Shown here in pieces: positions 24,218 to 36,400 of a stretch of DNA of 64,000 nt; the first letter of the stretch is position 1; every line of letters begins with the position of its first letter. Under the pieces are notes generated by a model. It was not told the origin of the DNA, did no database searches, and was given only the letters and a program-made list of their open reading frames with translations. Source of the stretch: Ganoderma boninense (Eukaryota > Basidiomycota > Agaricomycetes > Polyporales > Polyporaceae); contig CM035307.1 of NCBI GenBank assembly GCA_002900995.3, positions 2,356,001-2,420,000 on the forward strand, written 5' to 3'. Made by a program: the position numbers and the translations under genes.

Positions 24218-27200
24218 ATGTCGCTCGCCCATTCTCCAGAGCGCTCTCCAGGGCTCCGATCCGCCTCTAACCCAAGATTATCCACGCCGTCTCCAAATGG
24301 CTCACATTCAGACCTCTCTGCACTCACGGACCAGACAAGGCCGCCTATTATCCTCGGCATCTGCGCCATGGACATCAAAGCCCGCTCAAAAGCAATGCGA
24401 GAAATTCTTACCAGATTAGTCGAGCGATCGAAATGGAGCAATAGAGGTCAAGGTATTTGGCGACAAGGTCATCCTCGACGAAGGTATATGTGCGTCTTTT
24501 TACTTGCTGTACGATGGACTCATGTCATTTGTGTTAGATGTTGAAAATTGGCCGCGCTGTGATGTCCTCATTTCGTTTTTCTCGACCGATTTCCCTTTGG
24601 ACAAGGCGATCTCTTACGTCAAGTTACGGCAGCCCCACTGCATCAACGACCTACCTCCCCAGGCCCTTCTTTGGGATCGTAGATTGGTATGCGCGGTCCT
24701 CGACCATCTCAACGTGCCAACACCTCGCCGTCTTGAAGTTTCGCGTGATGGTGGTCCCAAAATCGACGACGAGCTGCGAGACATCATGAAACAGAAAATT
24801 GGCATCTCGCTTGGTGGATTCCAGGTAACCCCTGAAGTCACCCTGAGCGAGGATGGGAATGCGATCATCATAGATGGCAAAGTTATGCACAAACCTTTCG
24901 TTGAGAAGCCCGTCAGCGGCGAGGACCACAACGTATACATATACTTCCGTGGTGGTGGTGGGAGACGCTTATTTCGGAAGGTCCGTTCGGGTCCACTTTA
25001 GGGCTATGGTTTGAGGCCGACTGAATTTACGATTTAAATAGGTGGGAAACAAATCGAGCGAATTGGATCCCCACCTAAACTTCCCTAGAACCGACGGATC
25101 CTACATCTATGAGGAGTTCGTAGATGTGGATAATTCCGAGGACATCAAGGTCTACACCGTCGGGTGCGACTATACACACGCGGAGACGCGCAAGTCTCCA
25201 GTAGTGGATGGTGTCGTCCGGCGCAACACAGAGGGGAAAGAGATCCGGTGAGCGCACCATTTATATGCATGTTCTTTGTGTACTTGCTGACCGAGGCTCT
25301 AGATTTATCACCCGCTTGAACGACGAGGAGAAAGACTGGGCACGCCGCATTAGTGACGGGTTCGGCCAGATGGTATGCGGTTTTGACATGCTTCGCTGCG
25401 ATGGAGGCCGCCGGAGCCAAATCATCGACGTCAACGGCTGGAGCTTTGTCAAGGGAAATGATACCTACTACGGTTAGCATCTCTCTTATCCTCCATTGGA
25501 TCGCCGCTAGCCCCTCTACTCAATCTTCACCATGTTTACTCAACCTATTGTTGTAGACCGCACCGCAGAAATCCTCGCAACCCTCTGCCTGCATGTCGCA
25601 GAATCTCCTGAACGCCCACTTCCAGCTGCCGAAGCGACTGTCGAGGAGCCGACATGGCTGCTCAAAGCCAACGTCACGGTCTTCCGACATGCAGACCGTA
25701 CACCCAAACAAAAGCTCAAGTTCAACTTCCCCATCGACGAGCGATGGACGCAGCCATTCGTCACTCTCCTGAATGGCGAACGTGAAGAGATAATTCTTCG
25801 CGAACGCAGTCAGCTCAATCGCATCGCGACCGCTGTTGAGGAGGCGAAGGGGCTTGGCGCCGATGGGGAAGATCTTGTCAAGCTCACGCAGCTTAACAAC
25901 GCCCTGTTCAGCAAGATCGACCTGCCGGGAACGAAGGCACAGTTGAAGCCGGTCTATTCAAAGAAGCAGCCGGGGCAGGTGCGCAAGCTGACAAAACTGA
26001 CTCTGGTCTTTAAATGGGGCGGGGAGTTCACGCACTCGGCGCGATACCAATCACGCGATCTTGGGGAGAACATGAAGAAGGACATATCTATCATGAGTGC
26101 GTGCATTCATCTGCTCCATCCATTGCACATTTCTTATCTGGAACGCAGATAAAGATATTCTGAGGAACGTCAAGGTATGTGCTCTGCGACCTTGGCGTTA
26201 AACACAGGAGCGCTGACTGTCATACCAGATCTACACATCCTCCGAGCGTCGTGTTGTGGCATCGGCGGAGATCTTTGCCACTGCGTTATTCGACACTTCC
26301 CCTTCCTCGGCGGCGTCGAGCTCGCTTTCGGCTAACGGCGGACATCAATCTGGCGCTCACTCGTCTCGTTCGTCGATCGACGGCTATGCTTCAGGAAGCC
26401 ACTATACCCCACGCCGCGAGAACTCTGTCCCAGCACAGAAGCCTCCCAAACTCATCGTCCGCAAGGACCTCCTTGACGATTCTAATGCCGCTAAGGACCT
26501 CATGGACGATGTCAAGAAGCGCCTCAAGATCCTTCTTCGTCCTGGAGAGCCCGAGAAGCGCCCCGAACTCACCTGGCCCAAGAGCATGAAAAAGGAACCA
26601 GTCGAGGTCGTGAAGGAGGTGATCGAGCTCCTGAGCACGTTCCGAGACATCATGCGCCGGAACTGGGAGACCATGGACGTCGACAAGATTCAAGCACGAT
26701 GGTGCTGCGCTGACGAGCCGTGGCTATTCCGCGAGCGATGGGAGAAGCTCTTCGAGGACTTCTGCGACGTAAAGCAGGAGAAGTTTGACCCAAGCCGCGT
26801 GTCGGAGCTTTACGACACGATCAAGTACTGCGCGCTGCACCACCGCACGTTTTTGTTCTCGATCTTCAACGAGGACGGGCGGACGGAGCAAGCGCCGCAG
26901 GACCGCCGGCTACACGAACTCTACGGACGCGCAAAAGCGCTCTTCGACCTTGTTGCGCCGCAGGAGTACGGAATCGAGCCCGAGGAAAAGTGCGTGCGGC
27001 GGTATTTTCGTTTCCTCGTGTGACGTATTAATTCCGAGCTGCAGAGAGGAGATTGGCGTGCTGACATCGTTACCGCTTCTTCGCAACGTTGTTGGCGATC
27101 TGGAGCGCGCTCGGAACAACGAGGAGTGCGGCCTGACGCTCTACTTCACGAAAGAGTCGCACATCCACACGCTTATGAACCTTGTCCTCCTGTCCGGCCT

Positions 27201-27636
27201 TCCGATCGCGAATCGTCGCATCCCGGAGCTCGACTATTGCGTGCGTATCCCACCATTCCATCCCACGCCTACTTCCCATCTGACCATTTTCGCGGCGCGC
27301 CGTCCTTGTGCATAGTCCCATATTACGTTCGAACTGTACGAGCGGAACCACGGGCGCGGCAAGTCCGACAAAGAGTACTCAATCAAGCTCTCGCTCTCCG
27401 AGGGCGCACACTCGTCCAACGTGCTCGACAGCGCGCTCGACGCGCGCCACTCCCTCAACGTCCAGCCACGCCGCAAGCTCACGCAGCATCTCCCATACCC
27501 GCTCGTCATTGAGCGTCTCTCAAAGCACTTCGGCCGTGTCATGGACGACGACGACACTGGGCCCGAGACGCCCTTCGAGACCATCGACGCACTCCAAGCC
27601 CCGATTGCGTCGACGGCTCCGGCGGACGATCCTTGA
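24218..27636 (+). CDS. VIP1: Inositol hexakisphosphate/diphosphoinositol-pentakisphosphate kinase (Vip1/Asp1, PPIP5K), with one frame break
   Basis: Nine exons (24218-24483, 24538-24980, 25042-25247, 25303-25472, 25557-26096, 26149-26174, 26229-26989, 27045-27240, 27316-27636) give about 975 residues. The N-terminal ATP-grasp kinase has [61 protein letters not shown] and [11 protein letters not shown]. The C-terminal histidine-phosphatase-like domain starts with [15 protein letters not shown] and holds IYTSSERRV. These enzymes make 1-position inositol pyrophosphates and, through the second domain, remove them; in fission yeast Asp1 tunes phosphate signalling, polarity and microtubules. One extra base (T at 24434) breaks the frame between ERSK and [11 protein letters not shown], leaving the exon sum at 3n+1. 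No GT-AG pair can explain it. Confidence 0.92.
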
Positions 27637-28497
27637 CTCGCGGCGATGGGCGAGGGGGCGCATGCGCAACGGTCGCTGGTTCTCCCCGCCATTCCTGAGT
27701 CGCCCGAGGGACCGGCCTCTCGAGCGTCTGAGGGGAGGATGGAGGCCGCGCAGGGTGCAGCTCTCGCTGCCCTTGCGACGGCGACTGTTGCGACGGAGGG
27801 AGAAGCGCAGCCCCGTGCTCAGCGGTCGCCGGATTCACCTTCACAGCATCCCCTCTCGGAACCCCCGCGCCAGCACCAGGCGGTACCGGTGCTCGCGAGC
27901 CATTCGTTAGACCCGCGGTGCGCGAGCGCGCCGTGGTGTTTCCCCATTCCTTCGACTCGGAGGCGCACTCCGAAAGCATCTGCGACGCCACATAGACAAG
28001 GATAATTGGCCAGGTATAGAGTCTGACGGACAGGTAACCACATATCTATTGTACTGCATCCCTTTAGTGTCCACTGGTGTTTTGCGCCTCAGGACTTCTT
28101 CCGATTTCTTTTCCTCTTGCCTGAATTGCTTGGAGGAGGAGGCGGGGAGGAGGCACCCTAGAATGAGATCTAGAGTAGACGTACAGTATCTAATGGTATA
28201 GCTATAGTACTAGTAATTGCATTTTCCTTGAAATGGTCACGCTCACTGGGGGGTTTCGGGTGCAACGCATTTCTTGTTGAATGATTGTCACCCTACCATG
28301 GATCGCCACGGATCAGCAATGCAAGCACTCTACGACCAATTCATGGTTAGAACTATAATCGCCCAAGAGGGCCCTCCGTACACTCATTTCGAATATCATG
28401 ATCCGTCTAACCTACATATGCATGCGAATACACGAACTGTGCCGTGTGGTTGGGGAGGGTATATCTAGCATAGCATTGCCCAGGCTAGCAGGAGGTA
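27637..28497. other. Intergenic stretch between convergent genes
   Basis: A GC-rich first part directly after the VIP1 stop is open in several frames but has no family motif, so it is read as 3' UTR. The rest is AT-richer and featureless. Confidence 0.55.
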
Positions 28498-29369
28498 TCA
28501 TGAAGCAGGCTCGTCTTCCCAGTCCCGGATACCGAGTCGGGCGCGGAGGGCGCTGAGCTGATCGGGCTTGAGCTCTTTGAACTGCATGCTGTGAGACCCC
28601 TTTCCTGCCATCGATGGGTGGTCCTTGTCAAACAGTGCTGATGCGGACTGGGACAGCATGGAGGACTGGGTGGCTAGTGCGGCAAAGGAAGAGGTTGTGT
28701 CGTGGTAGAGTCTACGACGAGGCGGGCCGCCGTCAGACAGACCCAAACAAGCACGTTCCAGCCAGGCATGCACGTACCTGAACGCCTCCTTGTTGAAACA
28801 ATCCGACTCCTTGATTTCATCCAGAGCGTGCTTCTTGAAGGCCGCCTTCACCCAATGCAGGACGTCGAAGACATGGTGCTCTTTCGGCCTCCAGGGTCGG
28901 AAACGCGGAGCGAGGTTAAACTGGCCGTCTCGCTGCGAAATGAGCGGGTGGAAGATGTCGGTGAGGAACTGAACCACAGGGGGCCGCTCGGGGTAGTTCG
29001 GGGGGAAAGTGAGCCGGAACTTAAGTATGGAGTCGGTGTAGTAACCTGGACGGAGCGCGTCCTAAGCCTGGCCGTGAAGACGCTCGGACGGTAAGCACTG
29101 GGACGCGTACCTTGGTGCACGAAGAAGACCGCATCCCAGACCATGAGATTTTCGGGCGACGGGGTGACATACATGCCTAGTGGACAATGACCGGTATGGC
29201 GCAGGGAAGCATACTCCAGCGAGACGGCGGTGCGGGTGAGGGGAGGCGGGACAAGGTCATTGGAGAGACTGGCTGTGCGGGTGTTCTGCCTGGAGGACCT
29301 GGCCTTTGCGGGGTTGGAGAGGTCGAGTGTGGGGGTGGGTACGAGACTGGAGAGCATTCTGGAGGCCAT
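28498..29369 (-). CDS. UBC-fold protein without the E2 catalytic Cys (AKTIP/FTS-like)
   Basis: Three exons (29111-29369, 28778-29045, 28498-28711) sum to 741 nt, 246 residues. A Pro/Ser-rich head is followed by an E2-like fold: MYVTPSPENLMVWDAVFFV, YYTDSILKFRLTFPPNYPE, PPVVQFLTDIFHPLI. After the HP motif, where an active E2 has its Cys, the sequence runs QRDGQFNLAP, so the protein is probably a non-catalytic E2 variant. The pattern with FRPWRPKEHHVFDVLHWVK fits the AKTIP/FTS group, a partner of Hook proteins in dynein-driven endosome transport; fungal relatives act in early endosome motility. The intron at 28712-28777 is 66 nt and stop-free, so retention would keep the frame. Divergent from RCF2. 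Confidence 0.8.
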
Positions 29370-29885
29370 AGGAGATGTGGACAGGACAGCCTGAGATCAG
29401 AGACCGGAGAGTCGGAGCTGGCGCGAGGAGGAGTGTCGGGCGCTCGCGGGAGGCACCTGCCATATCGGGGGACTACGGACGGAGGAACCAATGAGAACAG
29501 ACCGACATTTGCGCCAGTGATGACCTCGCCCAGTCGAGGCCTGCTTATTGACGGCAAGAACTGCAGGAGTGGTCCAAGAGTGGTCACTTGTTCGAGCTCA
29601 GACGTGCCCTGGTGAGTGCGGCGCGCGGAGCCATCGGCAGATGCACCACGGCTGGACGGTGCTGTGAATTCGTATTGGCTCCCGGTTTTTCCCGGTGTCC
29701 TGTGCGGCTCGACTCCGGCATTCAAAAGCAGTTGTATATAACCCCCTCCCCACCGCCGCCGTCCGCCTCTGCTCTCCATCTTGTTCTGGTTGCCTCAGAC
29801 CTCCGCACCGATCCATCTGGCCCTACGCCGTTAGAACACTAGACCACCCCCAATAGACTTCTAACACACCCATTCTCCTTTGATC
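29370..29885. promoter_or_regulatory. Divergent promoter region of the UBC-like gene and RCF2
   Basis: A 516-base gap between opposing start codons. The overlapping open frames on the minus strand have no family signal. There is a TATA-like tatataa near 29735, about 150 bases before the RCF2 start. Confidence 0.4.
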
Positions 29886-30671
29886 ATGAAGGTGCGCTCC
29901 CCGATCCCGGCGCTAGCTCCCCCACAACGGCAGCTCAACTGACTGACCATGCCTGATCCAGTTCGCAACCGAGGAAGAGCTTGCCGGCCACCACGCCGCC
30001 ACCGTCCGCGGAGGGATCGAGGGTATCCTCGGCGGTCTCGCCATCTCTCTCCCCGGCATCTGGTACGCTAACCGCCGCTGGCCCGCCTTCCGCGCCCTCC
30101 CTCCCCAGTTCAAGGCCCTCAGTATCGTCCTTATCGTCGTCCCTACCTACGCCGTCCAGAGTGAGCGCCGCGGTGTCGAGTTCGACGAGTCCACCTGGAC
30201 CGGTGCCGGTAAGGCCTTCCTCGATGACAAGGAACGCAAGGAGGAGAGCCGCTGGGATGCCCTAAGCAGCAAGGAGAAGATGAAGGACTGGGCCATGCGC
30301 AACCAGTACAAGGTCATCCTCGGCAGCTGGGCCGCCAGTATGGCTATTGCTGCTACCATCGTCATGCGTAACCGGTACGTCCGATGCATTTGCTCAGCTT
30401 CCGTGAGAGCGGGGTAGCTGATCATATCGGATGCAGCTACCAGTCCACACCCCAAAAGATCGTGCAGGCCCGTATGTGGGCCCAGGGCCTCACCATCGGT
30501 GTCTTGATTGCTGCTGGCGTCCTCACACAGGCACAGCGCAAGGAGGCGTCGGCTAACCGTACCGTCGACCACTCGTGGGCTGAGATTCTCGAGGAGCAGG
30601 CCAAGGAGGAGCAGGAGCTCAAGCTGCACGAGCTGGCGCGCGCGCAGCCCCAGCCCGCGCACTCCGCATGA
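29886..30671 (+). CDS. RCF2: Respiratory supercomplex factor 2 homologue (HIG1 domain), copy A
   Basis: Three exons: a 6-nt first coding exon (29886-29891, Met-Lys), then 29962-30374 and 30437-30671, summing to 654 nt, 217 residues. The N-terminal half has two hydrophobic helices (GGIEGILGGLAISLPGIWYA; FKALSIVLIVVPTYAVQSE). The C-terminal half is a HIG1 domain: NQYKVILGSWAASMAIA, then STPQKIVQARMWAQGLT and a second helix, with a Lys/Glu-rich tail. Rcf2 sits in the inner mitochondrial membrane with cytochrome oxidase and III-IV supercomplexes. A second gene with the same architecture lies at 42834-43778. The tiny first exon was chosen because MK|FATEEE matches the paralogue's MK|FVTQQQ. Confidence 0.9.
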
Positions 30672-31592
30672 GAGGCGTTCTTTGTCGTTGGTCTATCCGA
30701 GTGGGTCCCTTCATGACGTTCATGACGAATTGTAGCACCATCTTACCGCATTGCATCCTCATACCCACTGCCCACGCTCGCTGTCGATTTCCATCATCCT
30801 TCTCATCATCCGCTGTATTCTACATCACAATAGTTACCAATTCTTCGGGACGGCTGGACGATAATTTTATCTCACGTTCGTTGACATATTCGTTGCCGAC
30901 GTGCTCGCGGCTCGCCAAGGAACGCGTTACCCCGCAGATCCCCTTTCCTTGGCGGGCTTTCGCGGTTTGCTCGTCTGCACACCCACAGCCAATTTGATTG
31001 ACGCTACACACTTTCCGGTGTTCCGTACAAATACATCGGCCTAGACAACATCTAGAACCTCTTGCGCGGTACCTACTCCGAAGTCCATACTGCGCGAGTC
31101 CCCCTCCTCCATCATCCATTCGTAGTACATCTCACACCCTAGAATTTTAAACTAGAAATCTGTCGTCCAACTCACACATCCGGAACTGTTTGACACTCAG
31201 GATGACAGTCGGAGCACCCTTCAGCACAGCAACGGGCCCCGCGAAGGGCGCGCTGCGGACGGCGTTAACCAGCTCGTCTGATCTAGCCGCTGAAGCGCTG
31301 AAAAGCGAAAAGATGTCCGAGCCGGGCGAGCACCCAAATGGGCAGCACCTCGTCTCATGCCATCACCGCGCACGAACCAGCCAATGGGCAGCGGTCGAGC
31401 CACACGTCCGCTCCGCTTCGCAAGGCGCGCCCCCACGACGGCCAACGGGCCATGGCGAGAGAACCAAAACACGGTCGCGGAGCGCCCCGAGTTCCGACTG
31501 GGATTCGGAATTTAATGTTCAAGCTGGTCAGGCGTTTGAGTAGAGCTGTGTTGACGAGTTAAGAGCAAAAGAAAAAATTCCGTGTTCAGAAT
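30672..31592. other. Intergenic stretch between convergent genes
   Basis: No gene recognised in about 0.9 kb. The first part is RCF2 3' UTR. Confidence 0.55.
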
Positions 31593-33960
31593 TTACTTAG
31601 CGGGACGGAACTCACCGTCGACTGCGACGCTGCCCTGCGCCGTCGAGACTTCCTCTTCTAGGACCTTGCGGACGGCTGGCCGGCCGTAGATGCGCCGCAC
31701 GGCCTGGCACGCGATGATCGTCGGGCTGTCTGGCGCTGTGTCAGGGGGGTCCGACATCAGGCTGTTGAGCATGCTGGGCGACCGCGGTGGGCGCGGACAG
31801 CACGAGCACGAGTGGCGCGGAGAGGCGGCGGCGGGCGCCGTTAGAAACTCCTGGCAGACCCTGTAGCATGCTCCGTCTCCCAGCCACGAGGTCGTGGAGG
31901 GGGAGGGCCACTGTTCGTCGCTCCCGTCCGAGTTTCCGAGCGTGTAACTACCTTGCTCAAACGTCTGGACGAGGGGGGTCAGCGGCTCGATCAGAGCACA
32001 GCCGCGCCGCCGGTAACATAGACGTCGACGGTCAGGGAGAGATTCGGCGGTGCTGCGGAGAGCACCCTGGAGAGGTTGACCGTGAGCCACCGGTACTCGC
32101 CTGCGGCCCGATGCGGCACGGTCAGGTCTACTGGCGAAAGTGGCTGGAGCCTGGAATGGACGGACGCACCTTCCGTCCGTATGATCCAGACAAACACCAC
32201 GCGAACCGCAAGGGTGTCGGCTGCGTTGATGTCCCTACCCACGGATGACAGTTCCGGATTAAAGGAAGCAATGCAGTGCGGAGAGAAATTAACTCATCCA
32301 CGCACCGGAAAAGTGGCTGCATTCGTGCGAGCGTGTAGTTAATCCCCGTCCCGCCTGATAAGCAAGTCAGCCACCGGCGATGCCTCCTTTGCCCCCGCAC
32401 TCTCACCGGACAGTACCTACGATGAAGACACACATCGAGTACGTGTGGATGTCATCAGGCCCTCAGCGATCACAGGGAGCTCGCAACTCCCTGTCGCAAG
32501 CGCACGGTCGATCAAACGGCGCAATATCTGCCCCATCTCCATCTTGGTCCCTCCTCGTACGCGTTCAGCTGGCGAGAATGGAGGTTCACCGCCGGGAACG
32601 CCACAAAGACGTGTTGGCCTGCTCGCCAGTCGGCAGGCATCCTGCGCTTCAGCGCGACATGAGGGCCACCGAGACCAATTACTTCCACGAACGCGTTGCA
32701 GCACTTCGGGCGGAGGACGAAGTTCAGGACGATACAGCGGATCAAACGGACAGTGCGGTCGAGGCTCCAGAGGCTCGAGACCGACAAGGCGCACAGAGGT
32801 GCACACGCCGTGTCCGGATGGTGTGACGTGAAGCTGAGGCGTGATGATGAAGAGGCTATAGGATGACCGTGAGGAAGCTTGTGACAGAGAGACTACATGA
32901 CGGGGCAGATGACCCACAGGATGAGGACGACGTGGGAGAGGTTGAAGAACTCGGAAAACCAACGGCGGACAGTCTTGATGCCGATGACTGTGGTGACGGT
33001 CAGAGCGACGGCTCCGACGAAACCGAGTAGTCTACACCAATCCCTTAGAAGCTTCGGGACCCCTGCAGGACCGTCAATCGGGTCAGAGATGGGGCGGTAT
33101 GCAAAAACGAACGATCGGTAACAATAAAACCTACAGGGGAAATCTCAGTATCGCGGAAGGATGGAAAATAAAGACATACACGCCAGCGAAGTGTAGCCAT
33201 ATGAAGAAGAGGAAGTAGCAGGATACTACTCGGTGTACTTCATGGGTTGAGCTATCAAAGCGTCCAACGGTTTGCAACAGTCATGTAACCACCAGCGCGC
33301 GAGAGAACCGCCTTCTCTTGCCTGGTACCTGTGAAAACTTCGAGACCAGATAACACAGCGAGACTCGGTTGGAATGGTTGATTAGTGTTCACTTACAAGT
33401 GATGGGTTTATTCTTCATGGTCAAGATAATGGCCATTGAGACCAATAGGAACTGCATTGCCACACATGCTGCAGAGCTACCCAATATCTTGGTTGAAATT
33501 TGAGGGAATGATGAACATCGCCCTAGATCCTCAGATTTTCAGCATCAACAGCACATCCCAACCTATAATAGGGAAAGAGAAGATGCGCGATGCGGCATAG
33601 ATGGCTTGCGGGACAACGGTACTATAGTCGTCCAGAGCTCTGATGAGCGTCAACGGTGGTAGACTGCGACTTACGACGGGAATGAGCCGCCCATCCTAGG
33701 CACGAAGCATTCGTAGCCATCGCAAAGGCAAGGGGGCAGAGAATCCCGTACAAGATATACTTTGTATGTCCTGCCTATCCCTGCAAGCAAGAGGGGTCAG
33801 TGTCATACTAGTACTGGTAGGTCACGAAAGCTCGTACCCTCGAACACACCTCAATCGCATAGCCAACGTTGTCAGAGACATTTTCGTTGTGGCCCCGCGT
33901 ATAAAACCTTATCAAAGAATGCGTAAGCGTCTCAACGATATCGAGAACGAGAGAAATCAA
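31593..33960 (-). pseudogene. Ferric-chelate reductase (FRE family) gene, probably decayed
   Basis: Minus-strand pieces match the order of a FRE protein: membrane segments (TKYILYGILCPLAFAMATNA near 33720-33770; MQFLLVSMAIILTMKN near 33430; VALTVTTVIGIKTVRRWFSE then NLSHVVLIL near 32900-33000), an FAD-binding start (WRAGQHVFVAFPA near 32590), an NADPH-binding start (TYSMCVFIVGG then TGINYTLA near 32350-32460) and a tail (GRPAVRKVLEEEVSTAQGSV near 31620-31690). Working enzymes reduce Fe(III) or Cu(II) at the plasma membrane. Here the HPF[TS] motif after the FAD start is missing or spliced out, a base is lacking at AEGP (about 32463), one conserved helix has Arg where a heme His is expected (LSRAGG), and a stop follows VTGGAAVL. 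Exons could not be joined cleanly, so a pseudogene is favoured. Confidence 0.55.
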
Positions 33961-34299
33961 GGCCCGGAAACTCACATAGCGATGGCATAGCTATCGCAGC
34001 GGCGTTTGCACATTCAACGGATCGAATGCACCTCCAAAAAAGATATACCAAACAGTCCATCACAGCAATGGATGGATGTTGTCAAGTTTGAAGGCTCTCA
34101 CGACGTTTATTACCCCCGAACCAATATGAAGCAAGACCGAAAGCTCTCGATGGTATTTCGAAGAGGTCGGTGGTGTTGGTCGTGAACGAAGCTGCGCCAG
34201 TCATAAGCGCCGCTGAGTCCGAGCGTCACGGCAGTCCGGCCCGCCGATCCACACCGCAGACCTGATTTTTCTGCGCGGCTTGGGTCTCGACCAGCAACC
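33961..34299. other. Intergenic stretch upstream of NOP13
   Basis: Promoter area between the reductase remnant and NOP13. It may still hold the first reductase exon, which I could not place. Confidence 0.4.
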
Positions 34300-35959
34300 A
34301 TGTCTTCCTCCGCTTCCACCAGTTCTTCCGACTCAGAGCAGTCTACGCTCTCGCCTCATCGCTCTGTAAAGAGGCAACATCCCTCAAAGCAAGCGGCGGA
34401 GAGCTCCTCTGGCGACAACAGTATCTCTGATGATTCAGACAGCTCTAGCAGCGCCTCCCAGTCCGACGAGGAGGACGAGGAGGAACCCGTGCTCTCGCAC
34501 GCACAAAAGCGCAAACAGAAGAAGAAAGCGGAGCGCACTGCCAATAAGGACGCTGACCTTGTCAGCGATTCTCCCAGCAAAAAAGGCAAAGAGAAGATGA
34601 AGAACACCGCCGAGCTACCTCCTTCAAAACTGCCACAACGCCAGAACTCTATATGGGTCGGCAACCTCTCGTTCAAAACCACACCTGCGTCGTTAAGGAC
34701 ATTCTTTGAAGGTGCTGGGGAGATTACACGAGTCCACATGCCAACGAAAATGACGCAGGGTGGCCCGGCAAGGCAAGGTCCGCGGAAGGAGAACCGAGGG
34801 TCAGTTTTGATATTATCTACTCGATGGTGTGTCCCCCGTACAAACAATACACATATGATTTTGCTTCAGTTTTGCGTATGTGGACTTTGCTACGCCGGAC
34901 GCGAAAACCGTCGCGATAACCATGTCTGAGAGTCACCTTGATGGACGCCGGCTGCTCATCAAAGACGGTACGCCCCCCAAAACGCACGTTCCAACGGTGA
35001 ACGCTCAAGTGTCATTTACAGGCGACGACTTCAATGGCCGCCCGGCGCCCACACCTGTGGCCGGCGCAGATGGTGCAGATACACCGGCGGGGTCAAAGAA
35101 CACCGGGCATACCAAAACCGCACGGAAGATCCTCTCCGTACAGAAGCAACCCCCGGCACCAACGCTTTTCTTAGGCAACCTCGGGTTCGAGACGACGGAG
35201 GAGTCCATTCGCGAGCTGTTCGATTCTCATCGCGCCAAGGACGCCACCCCCGCTGACGAGAAGTGGATTCGCAAGATCCGTCTCGGAACATTCGAGGATA
35301 GCGGCAAGTGCAAAGGGTGCGTTCTGACTTGTGCCAACTATTACGTCTCCACGACGTGTGCCGGAAACTCCTTGCGTTCGCGTTCTTCGGGGCGCCTCGC
35401 TCTCGTCGCGTCCAGCCTGAGTCCAGGCGACCCCCTTCGCCCGCCGGGCTATCATGAATGGGAGAAGGAGAAGGGGGTGCCAACGTCATCGCGTGTGTCC
35501 GCCTTGGAGCCAGGGTGCTGACCACACTCGCACTTATCTGATAATAGATGGGCCTTCGTCGACTTCACGAGCACAGAGCAGGCCACGTCTGCGCTGACCA
35601 ACCCAAGGAACCACCAGCTTAACGGACGGAAGCTTGTTGTTGAATACGCTTCGCCGGAAGCTGTCCGTCGGGGCGGAGGAGGCCCTCCGCGGGAGAAGAA
35701 GCCGAGGGAGGGGAGGCAGTTGGGAAAGCGTGAGCGTCCTGCCCGGCACGACCAGGCGGGTGCAGAGGTCGGTAATGAGGCCGAGCAGCCAGAACAGCCG
35801 GCCAAGAAGCGGCGCGTCGCTGGGGAGGACCAGGTGAAGGGCAGGGAGAAGGAGAAGGGGCGTAGAGTCGCACGTTCGAAGCCAGGTGCGGCGCTCGCCA
35901 TGGCGAAGCGCGAGGACCCTTCCATCGTCCCGAGTCAAGGAAAGAAGATCGTGTTTTAG
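34300..35959 (+). CDS. NOP13: Nucleolar protein 13-like, two RRM domains
   Basis: Three exons (34300-34799, 34870-35316, 35548-35959) sum to 1359 nt, 452 residues. A Ser- and acid-rich head with Lys-rich patches (KRKQKKKAE) precedes RRM1 (IWVGNLSFKTTPASLRTFF ... GFAYVDF) and RRM2 (LFLGNLGFETTEESIRELF ... WAFVDF). RNP2 and RNP1 motifs of both are intact, and each RNP1 is split by an intron just after the Gly codon. The tail is very basic (PAKKRRVAGED and repeated KREK). The layout matches Nop13/Nop12 proteins that bind pre-rRNA in the nucleolus during 60S/90S assembly. The 3' end converges with TPA1, 234 bases apart. Confidence 0.85.
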
Positions 35960-36193
35960 CACAAACGTACACTGCAACGCAGTGCGTTGATATGCAAATA
36001 TGTCTGATACCCGCACGGTGGTTTGGCTTATACAGTGGTGATATGGGAGTGCAATGGTATGTCATTACAGACTACTATAGCTACTTCTTCGAAGCCAGGG
36101 GCAATATATGAGTATACAAAGTAGGATTGGGGGCATGCGGCACGAGTGCCGCATTATAATCGCACGCGCACCAGACAACCACCCCCGCTAGCA

Positions 36194-36368
36194 TCATGAC
36201 TCGTCTCCCGAGTCCTCCTCGATCATCCCAATTTCGAACTCGCCGCAAATGTCCCATCGTGAGCCCTCGGCGGCGGCAGAAACGTACTTGACGAAGCGCA
36301 TGACGCCCTCGTCGCGCAAGACGAGCAACAGGCGATTGAAGCCTGGTTGCACCGTGAGCAGGGTGCCA

Positions 36369-36400
<32 letters not shown>

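Noticed and set aside
19457..33960. Iron/copper uptake cluster (CCC2 with ferric reductase)
   Set aside because: The two genes are about 8 kb apart with unrelated genes between them, the reductase is decayed, and no ferroxidase or permease gene is present.
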